Notes under the pieces: generated by a model
Seen by the model: only the letters and a program-made list of their open reading frames with translations
The model's database searches: none
What the model was told of the DNA's origin: nothing
Shown: one piece after another, positions 18,807 through 29,080 of the stretch
Layout: each line of letters begins with the position of its first letter
Position numbering within the stretch: the stretch's first letter is position 1
Program-made: the position numbers and the translations under genes
Origin: Rhodococcus tibetensis
GTDB taxonomy: Bacteria > Actinomycetota > Actinomycetes > Mycobacteriales > Mycobacteriaceae
DNA length: 64,000 nt
Direction of reading: 5' to 3'
Assembly: GCF_024438035.1 (NCBI RefSeq)
Contig: NZ_JANFQF010000011.1
Location: 1 to 64,000 of the forward strand

Positions 18807-20345
18807 ATGAGTCTGCCGGGCAAACTAGCCGCGCTGATGGCCGTGTCACTGGCCGCCGGTGTGCTGACCGGTGATGGAATCGCCGGCGCGGAACCGGAGC
18901 CCCGCGCCGCTCAGGGAATTGCGTCGCGCGGGCTTCTCAGTTCCACCCCACTGCACGCCGCGGTCATGTTCGCCGGGACCACCGACGACACCATGCCGTC
19001 CGGTCGGGTGCCCGGCAAGGAATCGGATCGCACGTGGGCCACCACGCACCGCTTCGACGAGTACCCGTACATGCGGTACGAGGTCACGTTCGCGCCGGGC
19101 ACTGCCACCAGCGAGGTGACGTGGGAGGGCCGTTCGGTCAATCTCGACGACCTGGCGATGCACGTGTGGGATGAGGAGGCGGACAGCTGGGGTGAGCCGG
19201 TGGCCACGGCACGGCCCGACGTCCCGGGCGAGCCGGTAACCCTGAGCACCCGCATCGAGGGCGTAGATGCTGCCCAGATCCTGGTGATCGACAGCCGCCG
19301 CCGCGACCGCTCTTTCCGTGATGCCAACTCCGAGGCCGACCAGCAGTTCGCCGATCCGGCGACCTACGACTTCGCGATTCAGCACATCACCGACACCCAG
19401 TACGTGTCCCGGGACAACCCCGCGGTGTTCGACAGCATGACCCGCTGGACGGCCGACAATGCCGCGGACCGGAAGATCGCCTACTCGATGCACACGGGCG
19501 ACCTCGTCCAGAGCTGGATCCGGCCGGGCGCACCCGACACCCGCGCCCGCCCCGAGTTCGAGGTGGCAGACCAGGCGATGTCGAGACTGGAAGACGCCGG
19601 TATCCCGCACGGCGTCCTACCCGGCAACCACGACAATCTGTGGAATGTCGGCGGCCGTCTGATCCCCGGGGAGCACGAGAAGAACCACGCCCTCTACAAC
19701 GAATTCTTCGGCCCGTGGCGATACCGGGATCAACCGTATTGGGGCGGTTCGGTGACGGACACCGACAACTCGGCGCACTACGACCTGCTCGACCTCGCAG
19801 GCGCGAAGTTCCTGATGTTGTACATCGGCTACAACCCGCCTGAGCGTGTATTGCAGTGGGCGGAGGACGTTCTCGCCGCACACCCAGATCGCAATGTGAT
19901 GATCGGCAGCCACTACTACCTCGATGAGGACGGCTCCCTGCGGATGAGCGGTTTCGGCGACATCGGCGGCAGCGCCGGACAGCAGATCTGGAACCGGCTC
20001 GTCGTGCCGTTCGACACGGTGTTCCTCGTCCTGGCCGGACACGTCGACGGGCAGACGACGGTCACCGACAGAAAGGTCGGTGATACCGACCGCACCGTGG
20101 TGGAGTTGCTGGCCGACTACCAGAACTTCCGGGTGAACGACCGCCGTGAGACCGGGTTTCAGCGGCTTCTCCAGTTCGACCTCGACGGCGGCACCCTTGC
20201 TGTGACCACGCATTCCCCTTCGCTGAACAGTTTCCGCGTGGAAGATTTCGATCCGCAGCGTCGCTACGAGCCCGGTGACGGAGATTTCGTCGCCGAGGTG
20301 GAGTTGCGGGCCGACATGCCGCGCGCCGTCATTCCTACGGCCTGA
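18807..20345 (+). CDS. Secreted calcineurin-like metallophosphoesterase
   Basis: 512 residues. A signal peptide of about 1-27 ends IAGA before EPEPRAA. The metallophosphatase motifs appear in order: HITDTQYVS (D-x-H-type site), MHTGDLVQ, LPGNHDN, GSHYYLDEDG and LAGHVDGQ. About 150 residues precede the catalytic core and may form a beta domain. Such enzymes hydrolyse phosphoesters outside the cell; the substrate is unknown. The ATG at 18807 gives the complete signal sequence. It overlaps the convergent TetR gene by 11 bp. Confidence 0.87.
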   Translation: MSLPGKLAALMAVSLAAGVLTGDGIAGAEPEPRAAQGIASRGLLSSTPLHAAVMFAGTTDDTMPSGRVPGKESDRTWATTHRFDEYPYMRYEVTFAPGTATSEVTWEGRSVNLDDLAMHVWDEEADSWGEPVATARPDVPGEPVTLSTRIEGVDAAQILVIDSRRRDRSFRDANSEADQQFADPATYDFAIQHITDTQYVSRDNPAVFDSMTRWTADNAADRKIAYSMHTGDLVQSWIRPGAPDTRARPEFEVADQAMSRLEDAGIPHGVLPGNHDNLWNVGGRLIPGEHEKNHALYNEFFGPWRYRDQPYWGGSVTDTDNSAHYDLLDLAGAKFLMLYIGYNPPERVLQWAEDVLAAHPDRNVMIGSHYYLDEDGSLRMSGFGDIGGSAGQQIWNRLVVPFDTVFLVLAGHVDGQTTVTDRKVGDTDRTVVELLADYQNFRVNDRRETGFQRLLQFDLDGGTLAVTTHSPSLNSFRVEDFDPQRRYEPGDGDFVAEVELRADMPRAVIPTA

Positions 20346-20898
20346 GGTACACCTCGATCATCCGCGAGACGAACGCCTCCGCATCGACCGGCCCGGCGAC
20401 CACCTCGATACTGCCCGCCGCCCGGAGAACCGCGACCCCGTGCAGCTGGGTCCACAGTTGGAGCGCCACAGCCCTCGGATCGGCCGCACCGGCTTCGCCG
20501 ACGAGTGTGATGACTGCCTCGAACAGCGGTCGTGACTGCTTCCGAAGTTCGATTCCCGAGCCCTCCAGCACATCGTGACGGAACATCAGGTCGAACAGAT
20601 TCCGCCTCTCAGCGGCGAACGCGACATAGGTCAGGGCACTTCGTCGGAGCCGGTCGACGGGATCGGGCGTGGTCTCGACCACCGCGTGCAGCTGATCCGA
20701 CAACTCCGCGAATCCGGCGGCCGCAAGCGACGCCAGCAATGCCTTGTGCGTCGGAAAATAGCGGCGTGGGGCACCGTGTGACACCCCTGCCCGGCGGGCA
20801 ACGGCGCGCAGACCGACTGCGTCGATGCCGCCCTCGTTCAACAGTTCGCGGGCGCAGTCGATCAGACGTTCGCGTAGTGGTTGCACCTCTCCAGTCAC
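20335..20898 (-). CDS. TetR-family repressor, probably autoregulating and controlling the divergent acyltransferase
   Basis: 187 residues from GTG 20898. The N-terminal TetR helix-turn-helix is DAVGLRAVARRAGVSHGAPRRYFPTHKALL; the C-terminal ligand domain contains YVAFAAERRNLFDLMF. A longer ATG start at 20916 would put the first operator inside the coding sequence, so the GTG is preferred, although a leaderless ATG cannot be excluded. Twin palindromes at 20899-20913 and 20923-20939 separate it from the plsC-like gene and are the obvious binding sites. Confidence 0.87.
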   Translation of the reverse strand: MTGEVQPLRERLIDCARELLNEGGIDAVGLRAVARRAGVSHGAPRRYFPTHKALLASLAAAGFAELSDQLHAVVETTPDPVDRLRRSALTYVAFAAERRNLFDLMFRHDVLEGSGIELRKQSRPLFEAVITLVGEAGAADPRAVALQLWTQLHGVAVLRAAGSIEVVAGPVDAEAFVSRMIEVYLRP

Positions 20899-20939
20899 GT
20901 AGACAGTGTCTACCATGAACTCGGTAGACACTGTCTACC
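20899..20939. promoter_or_regulatory. Twin TetR operators
   Basis: GTAGACA-G-TGTCTAC (20899-20913) and GGTAGACA-C-TGTCTACC (20923-20939) are both perfect odd dyads with the same half-site. Their centres are 25 bp apart, about two and a half helical turns. They fill the space between the divergent TetR and acyltransferase genes. Confidence 0.85.
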
Positions 20940-20971
20940 ATTCGCTCGATCTCGAGTCAGGAGAGTGCACC

Positions 20972-21634
20972 ATGTGGTACTGGATCTTCAAATTCGTACT
21001 GATCGGACCGGTTCTGCGCCTCGTCGGCCGACCCACCATCGTCGGCGCTCATCACATCCCGAAGTCCGGACCGGTGATTCTCGCGAGCAACCACCTGACT
21101 GTCGTCGACTCCTTCTACCTCGTACTGATGGTCCGTCGCCGCATCACCTTCGTCGCCAAGAGCGAGTACTTCACCGAACACGGGACGAAGGGTCGGTTGA
21201 AGCGGTGGTTCTTCACCGCGGCGGGACAAGTTCCCATCGATCGGTCCGGGGCATCCGCAGCCGATGCCGCCCTCGACACCGCACGGAAGATCCTCGAGGA
21301 CGGCAAGGTCTGGGGCATCTACCCGGAGGGCACCCGGTCGCCCGACGGCCGACTGCACAAGGGGAAGACGGGCATCGCACGAGTCGCACTGGCCACCGGA
21401 GCGCCGGTGCTACCGGTCGCCATGCACGGCACCCCAACTATCAATCGGCACGGCTCCGCCCTGTTGCGATTTGGAAAGGTGTCGATCACCGTCGGTGCAC
21501 CACTCGACTTCTCCCGCTACGGGGCACTCTGCGACAACCGGCATGTGGTGCGGGCCGCCACCGATGAGCTGATGCACGACTTGATGGTGCTGTCAGGGCA
21601 GGAGTACGTCGACGCCTACGCCGCCAGACGATAG
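20972..21634 (+). CDS. 1-acyl-sn-glycerol-3-phosphate acyltransferase family protein (PlsC-like)
   Basis: 220 residues. The acyltransferase signature is complete: H41 and D46 in NHLTVVD (the HX4D box), FVAKSE, the GQVPIDRSG segment and EGTR at 119-122. It adds an acyl chain to lysophosphatidate or a related lipid at the membrane face; an N-terminal hydrophobic helix precedes the box. The ATG at 20972 follows a GGAGAG ribosome site and lies 33 bp beyond the twin operators, so expression should be repressed by the divergent TetR protein. Confidence 0.88.
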   Translation: MWYWIFKFVLIGPVLRLVGRPTIVGAHHIPKSGPVILASNHLTVVDSFYLVLMVRRRITFVAKSEYFTEHGTKGRLKRWFFTAAGQVPIDRSGASAADAALDTARKILEDGKVWGIYPEGTRSPDGRLHKGKTGIARVALATGAPVLPVAMHGTPTINRHGSALLRFGKVSITVGAPLDFSRYGALCDNRHVVRAATDELMHDLMVLSGQEYVDAYAARR

Positions 21635-21724
21635 CGGCGGCGTGTGTCAGGCGGTCGCCGCATACGCACAGCGCTGAACCCACTGGTCACACGCGACACT
21701 TTGAGTCACAGGGGCACCTGACGC

Positions 21725-21743
21725 GCGTATTGAATCAATACGC
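21725..21743. promoter_or_regulatory. Palindrome upstream of the second TetR gene
   Basis: GCGTATT-GAATC-AATACGC, a perfect 7-bp dyad, ends 16 bp before the ATG of the adjacent TetR gene. This fits an autoregulatory operator overlapping the promoter or leader. Confidence 0.65.
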
Positions 21744-21759
21744 AAGTAATGTTCTTTCC

Positions 21760-22374
21760 ATGCGCGAACGCCGATACTCCTCGACCAGCCCCGAGCACCT
21801 GGCCGCAGCCTTGTTCGACGTCGCCGCCCAAGCGGGTCTCGAAGGCGCCAGCGTGCGCGAGGTGGCCAAGCGGGCGGGTGTGTCCATCGGCGCCGTGCAG
21901 CATCACTTCTCCACCAAGGACGAGATGTTCGCCTTCGCGCTACGGAGTCTCGTCGACAAGTTACTCGCCCGGTTGGCCGAGGTGGATCAAGGCGGCAACC
22001 CTGCCCGCGGCCTGTTCTCGGCGTTGTCGCAATTGCTCCCGCTCGACGAGACCAGGTCCCGCGAGGCCCACGTCATGGCCGGGTTCGCGGTTCGTGCGGC
22101 CACGTCGCCCTCACTCGCCGAGATTCGCCGCACAACCCTTTTCACCATCCGTACCAGGCTGTCCGCGGTGCTGATCGGTATGGGCGTGCACGAGGCCGAA
22201 ACGCGCGCAGCGTTGCTTCTTGCCACCGTCGACGGCCTTGCACTCGACGCGATCGGCAGCCCCGGCCTGTACCCGCCGGAGTACCTCGAGCACGCCCTCG
22301 ATGTCCAGATCGCGATGGTTCTCCACGGCGCCGAGGTCGTGCCCGCGCCGTCGTCGATCGAACTGGCCAGCTGA
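21760..22374 (+). CDS. TetR-family regulator
   Basis: 204 residues. The N-terminal helix-turn-helix is ASVREVAKRAGVSIGAVQHHFSTKDEMF. The C-terminal domain is all-alpha, with TRLSAVLIGMGVHEAETRAALLLATVDGLALD, typical of the BetI/TetR_C group. The ATG at 21760 is preferred over the in-frame TTG at 21730 because the longer form would place the palindrome in the coding region. It ends 18 bp before gluQ, so the two may be co-transcribed; the targets are otherwise unknown. Confidence 0.85.
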   Translation: MRERRYSSTSPEHLAAALFDVAAQAGLEGASVREVAKRAGVSIGAVQHHFSTKDEMFAFALRSLVDKLLARLAEVDQGGNPARGLFSALSQLLPLDETRSREAHVMAGFAVRAATSPSLAEIRRTTLFTIRTRLSAVLIGMGVHEAETRAALLLATVDGLALDAIGSPGLYPPEYLEHALDVQIAMVLHGAEVVPAPSSIELAS

Positions 22375-22392
22375 CCCCCACCGCCTCGACCG

Positions 22393-23370
22393 ATGTCTCA
22401 GTCGCCGCACCACATCACACCGCTGACCCACCGGACGGTGGCGAGCAGCACCGCGGTCGGTGCGGGCCGATTTGCACCCAGCCCCTCGGGAGACCTACAC
22501 CTCGGGAACCTTCGCACAGCTCTGTTGGCGTGGCTGTTTGCGCGGTCCACCGGCCGTCGCTTCCTGATGCGCGTCGAAGACCTCGACCGTGTCCGCCCGG
22601 GCGCCCGGGAACAGCAACTGGCCGATCTCCGCGAACTCGGCCTCGACTGGGACGGGGACGTCGTGGTGCAGTCGGATCGGCGGCAGCATTACCAGGACGC
22701 GGTCGCCCGACTCGAGTCCGCCGGCCTCACCTACGAGTGCTTTTGTACGAGAAGAGAAATTCTGAAGGCGCCGTCCGCACCCCACGCCCCGCACGGTGCA
22801 TATCCCGGAATCTGCCGGAACCTGACGTCGGAGGAACGCGGCGCACGCCGCGCCGGCGGACGCCCGCCCGCTCTGCGCCTGCGCGCCGATGTGGGGTCGT
22901 TCGCGATCGACGACCTCCTGCACGGCAGCTATTCCGGGATGGTCGACGACCTCGTGCTGCGGCGCGGTGACGGTACACCCGCATACAACCTCGCGGTGGT
23001 GGTCGACGACGCCGCCCAGGGAGTCGACCAGGTGGTGCGCGGCGACGATCTGCTGTCGTCGGCGCCCCGGCAGGCCTATCTGGCCGGACTGCTCGGGCTG
23101 ACGGCCCCCCAGTACGCCCACGTTCCGCTGGCCCTCGACCAGGAAGGCAGGAGACTGGCCAAGCGTGCCGGTGCCGTCACCCTAGGCGACCAGAAAGCAT
23201 TGGGGCGCACTCCTCGTCAGGTACTCGGAATGCTGGCCGCGTCGTTGCGGCTCACCGCCCCGGACGAGGAAGCCGACCTGGCCGGGCTGCTCGACCGCTT
23301 CGAACCGTCCCGGCTGCCGCGCGAGCCCTGGGTGATCACACTCCCGACGACGCCGTCGCAATCACCATGA
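22393..23370 (+). CDS. gluQ: Glutamyl-Q tRNA(Asp) synthetase
   Basis: 325-residue GluRS paralogue lacking the anticodon-binding half, the hallmark of GluQRS. It has the class I signature H36-LGN in GDLHLGNLRTALLAW, the zinc site CFC...YPGIC and a KMSKS equivalent in RRLAKRAG. It attaches glutamate to queuosine at position 34 of tRNA-Asp. The start ATG at 22393 leaves a 22-residue leader; GTG 22438 is an alternative. A queuosine-precursor transporter and tgt lie 3-5 kb away. The 3' end overlaps the convergent DUF4190 gene by 35 bp. Confidence 0.9.
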   Translation: MSQSPHHITPLTHRTVASSTAVGAGRFAPSPSGDLHLGNLRTALLAWLFARSTGRRFLMRVEDLDRVRPGAREQQLADLRELGLDWDGDVVVQSDRRQHYQDAVARLESAGLTYECFCTRREILKAPSAPHAPHGAYPGICRNLTSEERGARRAGGRPPALRLRADVGSFAIDDLLHGSYSGMVDDLVLRRGDGTPAYNLAVVVDDAAQGVDQVVRGDDLLSSAPRQAYLAGLLGLTAPQYAHVPLALDQEGRRLAKRAGAVTLGDQKALGRTPRQVLGMLAASLRLTAPDEEADLAGLLDRFEPSRLPREPWVITLPTTPSQSP

Positions 23371-24037
23371 CGAGGAAGAACAAGATCCATCCGAGGATAT
23401 AGGCGGCGCCAAGGGCGATACCGGCGATTGCGAGTCCCCGGCCCTGTTCTCCGGACCGCTTGATCTGACCGAGCGCAACGATCCCGAGGATGATGCCGAC
23501 TATCGCGCCGACACCGTAGGCACATCCACCGACGATCGAGACGACCAGTGCAGCGATCGCCAACCCATTGGTTCCGGGCGGATGCGCGTACGGCGCGCCG
23601 TAGGCGTTCGTGGGCCCGTACCCGGGAGTGGGCGCGCCATACTGATTTTGCGCACCGTACTGATTTTGCCCGCCGTACTGACTCTGCCCGCCGTACTGAG
23701 GTGCAGCCCCGTACTGGTTCGTTGCCCCGTAGGGGTTGGGTGTCTGGTACGGCTGCTGCTGATTCGGAGCACCGTACTGATCGTTGCCGCCGTACTGGTT
23801 CGGTGCGGCATACGGATTGGGGTTTCCGTACTGACCCTGGTTCTCCGGCGCCGACGACGTTCCGTAGGCGCCCGGCTGCTGATAGTCGGGGTACTTTTCG
23901 GTGGGCGCCGAATATGTGGGGTTGCCGGACTCGTCGACCCCATATCCGTCGCGCGGCAAACCCGGTACCTCGCCGTAACCGGGCGGGTAACGGCCGCCGT
24001 CCGGATTCGAGTCGTCCGATCCCCCAGAATTAGTCAC
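23336..24037 (-). CDS. DUF4190 membrane protein with Q/Y/G-rich N-terminal tail
   Basis: 233 residues. Residues 1-150 are low-complexity, with many NQYGA, GQYG and QYGG units. The C-terminal third has two TM helices (AIAALVVSIVGGCAYGVGAIVGIILG and AIAGIALGAAYILGWILFFL), the DUF4190 arrangement. Function unknown; the disordered tail is probably cytoplasmic. The GTG at 24037 is taken as start because upstream codons are not compositionally related. It is divergent from the P/G-rich membrane gene and shares a 129-bp promoter gap with it. Confidence 0.8.
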   Translation of the reverse strand: MTNSGGSDDSNPDGGRYPPGYGEVPGLPRDGYGVDESGNPTYSAPTEKYPDYQQPGAYGTSSAPENQGQYGNPNPYAAPNQYGGNDQYGAPNQQQPYQTPNPYGATNQYGAAPQYGGQSQYGGQNQYGAQNQYGAPTPGYGPTNAYGAPYAHPPGTNGLAIAALVVSIVGGCAYGVGAIVGIILGIVALGQIKRSGEQGRGLAIAGIALGAAYILGWILFFLVMVIATASSGV

Positions 24038-24166
24038 GATTACCAGCGTAAGGCATGAAATCGCCTCGAGAAGAAGCGGTCCAAAGGTGGGCAAGTAAAG
24101 GTTCGTCCACGTAGTGTCTATTCGCACTGTCATACGCAAGCACTCAATTCTTGCTGAGGGGAACAC

Positions 24167-25159
24167 ATGACGACTGGTGGATACGACCCGAACGACAAAC
24201 CCGAGGGCGGTGATCAGGGCGGATACCCTCCGCAGGGCAATCCCCCACCACCTCCTGGCGGATATCCGCCGCCTCCCGGGAATTACCCACCGCCGCCGCA
24301 GGGACCACCCCCCGGCGGATATCCGCCGCCCCCCGGTGGAAACTACCCACCGCCTCCCGGGAATTACCCGCCACCGCAGCAGGGCGGTAATTACCCACCG
24401 CCGCAGCAGGGTGGAAATTATCCGCCGCAGGGCAATTACCCGCCGCCCCCGCAGGGACCGCCGCCTGGTGGATATCCGCCGCCTCCGCCCGTATCGGGTT
24501 ACGGAGCGCCCGGCCAGACACCGGGACAGCTGTCCGTGGGCAACGCGATCAGCTACGGCTGGAACAAGTTCAAGGACAATGCGCTCATCTGGATCGGGAT
24601 CATGCTGGTCGCGGCGGTCATCCAGGTCGTCCTGAACCTGATCTTCGGCGGGTTCGACACATCCTCCGACTTCTCCGATACGTTCACGGTGTGGCGAATC
24701 ATCGGAACGCTCGTCACCACGGTGGTCGGCTACCTGATCAATGCTGCCCTCGTGCGGGGAGCGCTCCACGAGGTGGACGGCAACAAGCCCGCATTCGGAT
24801 CGTTCTTCCAGTTCACGAATGTCGGTGCGATCATCATCGCCAGCGTGATCGTGGGCGTCCTTTCCACAATCGGTTTCATCCTGCTCGTCATTCCGGGTCT
24901 GATCGTCGTCTTCCTGACGTGGTGGACGCTGCAGTTCGTGATCGATCAGAACCAGGACGCCGTCACCGGCATCAAGTCCAGCTTCGGAATCATCTCCCAG
25001 AACGTGGGACCGCTTCTGCTGCTGGCCCTCGCTCTGGTCGGTATCAACATCCTCGGCGCGATTCCGTGCGGACTCGGACTGCTGGTCACGATTCCTCTCA
25101 CGATCATCGCCTCGACCTACGCATACCGCGTGCTCACCGGTCGGTACGTTTCCGCCTGA
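24167..25159 (+). CDS. Proline/glycine-rich integral membrane protein
   Basis: 330 residues. Residues about 14-115 are tandem GGYPPPP, GNYPPPP and QQGGNYPPP units, repeats visible in the DNA as CCGCCGCC/GGATATCC blocks. The body has about five TM segments, including LIWIGIMLVAAVIQVVLNLI, VIVGVLSTIGFILLVIPGL and LLLLALALVGINILGAI. It resembles the mycobacterial proline/glycine-rich transmembrane proteins (DUF975-like body). Function unknown. The ATG at 24167 follows GAGGGG. A strong hairpin terminator follows at 25175. Confidence 0.82.
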   Translation: MTTGGYDPNDKPEGGDQGGYPPQGNPPPPPGGYPPPPGNYPPPPQGPPPGGYPPPPGGNYPPPPGNYPPPQQGGNYPPPQQGGNYPPQGNYPPPPQGPPPGGYPPPPPVSGYGAPGQTPGQLSVGNAISYGWNKFKDNALIWIGIMLVAAVIQVVLNLIFGGFDTSSDFSDTFTVWRIIGTLVTTVVGYLINAALVRGALHEVDGNKPAFGSFFQFTNVGAIIIASVIVGVLSTIGFILLVIPGLIVVFLTWWTLQFVIDQNQDAVTGIKSSFGIISQNVGPLLLLALALVGINILGAIPCGLGLLVTIPLTIIASTYAYRVLTGRYVSA

Positions 25160-25174
25160 CGGCCTGATTCACCA

Positions 25175-25226
25175 CGGGTGAGCGTGCTTTCCGTCCACAC
25201 GGACGGCAGGCGCGCTCACCCGTTTT
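25175..25226 (+). terminator. Intrinsic terminator (palindrome family 2, copy 1)
   Basis: The outer stem CGGGTGAGCG/CGCTCACCCG (25175-25184, 25213-25222) and inner stem CCGTCC/GGACGG are followed by TTTT. It resembles the hairpins at 25950 and 56090 in outline, sharing GGGTGA-CGTGC-TTTC on the left arm. Confidence 0.85.
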
Positions 25227-25315
25227 CGCTATCCGTCACATGAGCCCCACTCGCCCGATGCGTAATGTGCTCGGCGTCATCCGAGACACACAGACTCGAG
25301 ATTCGAGGGGGAACT

Positions 25316-25924
25316 ATGACTACTGGCGGATTCGATCCGAACCAGGGGCACCAACCGTTCGGCGCCCAACAGCAGGGGGAACACCACTACGGGCAGCAAT
25401 CCGGTGGGCAGCAGTTCAATTCGGGGCAGGCTTTCGGTACTGCACCGTTCGCCCAGCCCGACTTCGGGTTCGACACGTCACGTCCGGGTGAGCTGCTGCC
25501 GCGTCTGGGTGCACGCGTGATCGACGGGCTCATCGTGGGCATTCCCACCGCCATCGTCACGACGGTCATCTCGCTGGCGCTCGGTTCGGTTCTGGGTAGC
25601 GTCGTCGGTGCACTTCTCACCGCAGCCGCCGTGGTCGGCTACTTCGTTCTGCTCGAGACCACGCGTGGACAGACCCCCGGAAAGCAGCTCTTCAGCCTCC
25701 GGGTGGTGGGACCGAGCGGTGGACTGCCCACGCAGCAGCAATCGCTCATCCGGAACAGCTTCTACGTCCTTTCCGCGCTCGGCGGTCTTCCGCTGATCGG
25801 GCTCCTCTTCGGGCTCCTCGGCACGGTCGCGGCGATCGTCATCGGTGTGACGATCAACAGCAGCCCCACGAAGCAGGGAAAGCACGACGAGCTCGCCGGC
25901 GGCACGCGCGTCGTCCAGGGCTGA
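25316..25924 (+). CDS. RDD-family membrane protein
   Basis: 202 residues. The N-terminal 45 residues are Q/G-rich (GAQQQGEHHYGQQSGGQQ). The RDD domain starts with PRLGARVIDGLIVGIPTAI, carrying the Arg and Asp that name the family. It continues with RGQTPGKQLFSLRVVG and two or three TM helices. Function unknown; some RDD proteins are Na+/H+ antiporters. The ATG at 25316 follows GAGGGGGA. The tail is compositionally like the two neighbours. Confidence 0.85.
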   Translation: MTTGGFDPNQGHQPFGAQQQGEHHYGQQSGGQQFNSGQAFGTAPFAQPDFGFDTSRPGELLPRLGARVIDGLIVGIPTAIVTTVISLALGSVLGSVVGALLTAAAVVGYFVLLETTRGQTPGKQLFSLRVVGPSGGLPTQQQSLIRNSFYVLSALGGLPLIGLLFGLLGTVAAIVIGVTINSSPTKQGKHDELAGGTRVVQG

Positions 25925-25949
25925 CCGCCTTCACCTGGCGTAGCACCCG

Positions 25950-26002
25950 CGGGTGAACGTGCCTTTCGTCGCTTCAGATCGGACAAAAGGTACGTTCACC
26001 CG
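25950..26002 (+). terminator. Hairpin downstream of the RDD gene (palindrome family 2, copy 2)
   Basis: Outer arms CGGGTGAACGT (25950-25960) and ACGTTCACCCG (25992-26002) are perfect. The inner CCTTT/AAAGG continue the stem. Much of it matches the hairpin at 56090 base for base. Confidence 0.75.
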
Positions 26003-26046
26003 TTCCTGATTCGCGCCGCTCCACCTGCAAGTGCTTGGATTGCGGC

Positions 26047-28025
<1,979 letters not shown>

Positions 28026-28201
28026 TCATGGTCGGCGCTGCGTCCTGGTCCACCGCCCCGATGTCGGTAAGGACGCAACGTCAGCGAGCACGCAAACGTG
28101 AGTCAGTGGGAGAAGTTTGGGTATCCCCTCGGCAGAGTCGTCACGAAGAGTCTTCCGGATCATCCGAGAGGCGGTCGGCTCGAGGAGATAAGGGGTCAGG
28201 T

Positions 28202-29068
28202 ATGTCGCAAGCAGCGTTGAAACCCTTCTATCGGCAGGTGCAGTCTCACTACGACCTTTCCGACGACTTTTTCGCACTGTTCCTCGACCCGACCATGACG
28301 TACAGCTGCGCGTACTTCGAACGCGAGGACATGACCCTGGAGGAGGCGCAGCGGGCGAAAATCGATCTGTCACTCGGCAAGTGCGATCTGCGCCCCGGAA
28401 TGACCCTTCTCGACATCGGGTGCGGCTGGGGCGGGGCAATGCTGCGGGCAATGGAAAAATACGACGTGAACGTCGAAGGCCTGACGTTGAGCCGCAATCA
28501 GTACGACCATGTGAGCAGGATGCTGGCGGACAATGCCGGTCCCCGGACGGGGCGGGTCCATCTTCGGGGCTGGGAAGAATACCACGAGAAAGTGGACCGC
28601 ATCGTCAGTATCGGCGCCTTCGAGCACTTCCGGCGCGAACGGTATGACGTCTTCTTCTCCAATTGCTACGACATGTTGCCGGACGACGGCCGGATGCTTC
28701 TGCACACGATCATCGGCCATCCTCTGTCGGCCCTGAAGGAGATGGGTATCCCGGTGACCCGCGAGAACGCTCTCTTCCACATCTTCATCAAGCGGCAGAT
28801 CTTTCCCGGTGGCCAACTACCCCAACCGCAGTGGATCAAGGAGGCCGTCGACAAAGCGCATTTCCGGGTCGAGCGGATCCAATCGTTGCAGCAGCACTAC
28901 GTCCGGACGCTCGAGCACTGGGCCGACGCGCTGACGGCACGCCGCGCCGAGGCGATCGAACTGTCCTCACCGGAAATGTACGAGCGGTTCATGAAGTATC
29001 TTCTCGGTTCCGCAGCCCATTTCCGCTCCGGGCACATCGACGTCATGCAGTTCACCCTCGTGAAATAA
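28202..29068 (+). CDS. Cyclopropane-fatty-acyl-phospholipid synthase family methyltransferase
   Basis: 288 residues, the size of mycobacterial CmaA/MmaA enzymes rather than the longer E. coli Cfa. Landmarks are VQSHYDLSDDFFALFLDPTMTYSCAYFE, the SAM motif LLDIGCGWGGAML and FEHFRRERYDVFF. It transfers a methyl(ene) group from SAM to unsaturated acyl chains of phospholipids or mycolates. The ATG at 28202 follows AAGGGGTCAGG and is where family similarity begins. The 176-bp gap to tgt must hold both promoters. Confidence 0.88.
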   Translation: MSQAALKPFYRQVQSHYDLSDDFFALFLDPTMTYSCAYFEREDMTLEEAQRAKIDLSLGKCDLRPGMTLLDIGCGWGGAMLRAMEKYDVNVEGLTLSRNQYDHVSRMLADNAGPRTGRVHLRGWEEYHEKVDRIVSIGAFEHFRRERYDVFFSNCYDMLPDDGRMLLHTIIGHPLSALKEMGIPVTRENALFHIFIKRQIFPGGQLPQPQWIKEAVDKAHFRVERIQSLQQHYVRTLEHWADALTARRAEAIELSSPEMYERFMKYLLGSAAHFRSGHIDVMQFTLVK

Positions 29069-29080
29069 GGGCGCGCACGA

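Noticed and set aside
24200-24500. Tandem CCGCC-rich repeats resembling a satellite or CRISPR
   Set aside because: They encode the GGYPPPP tail of a membrane protein, keep frame and vary by codon.
25925-26046. preQ1 riboswitch before the queuosine transporter
   Set aside because: Only a family 2 hairpin is present; the pseudoknot consensus with its A-rich tail was not found.
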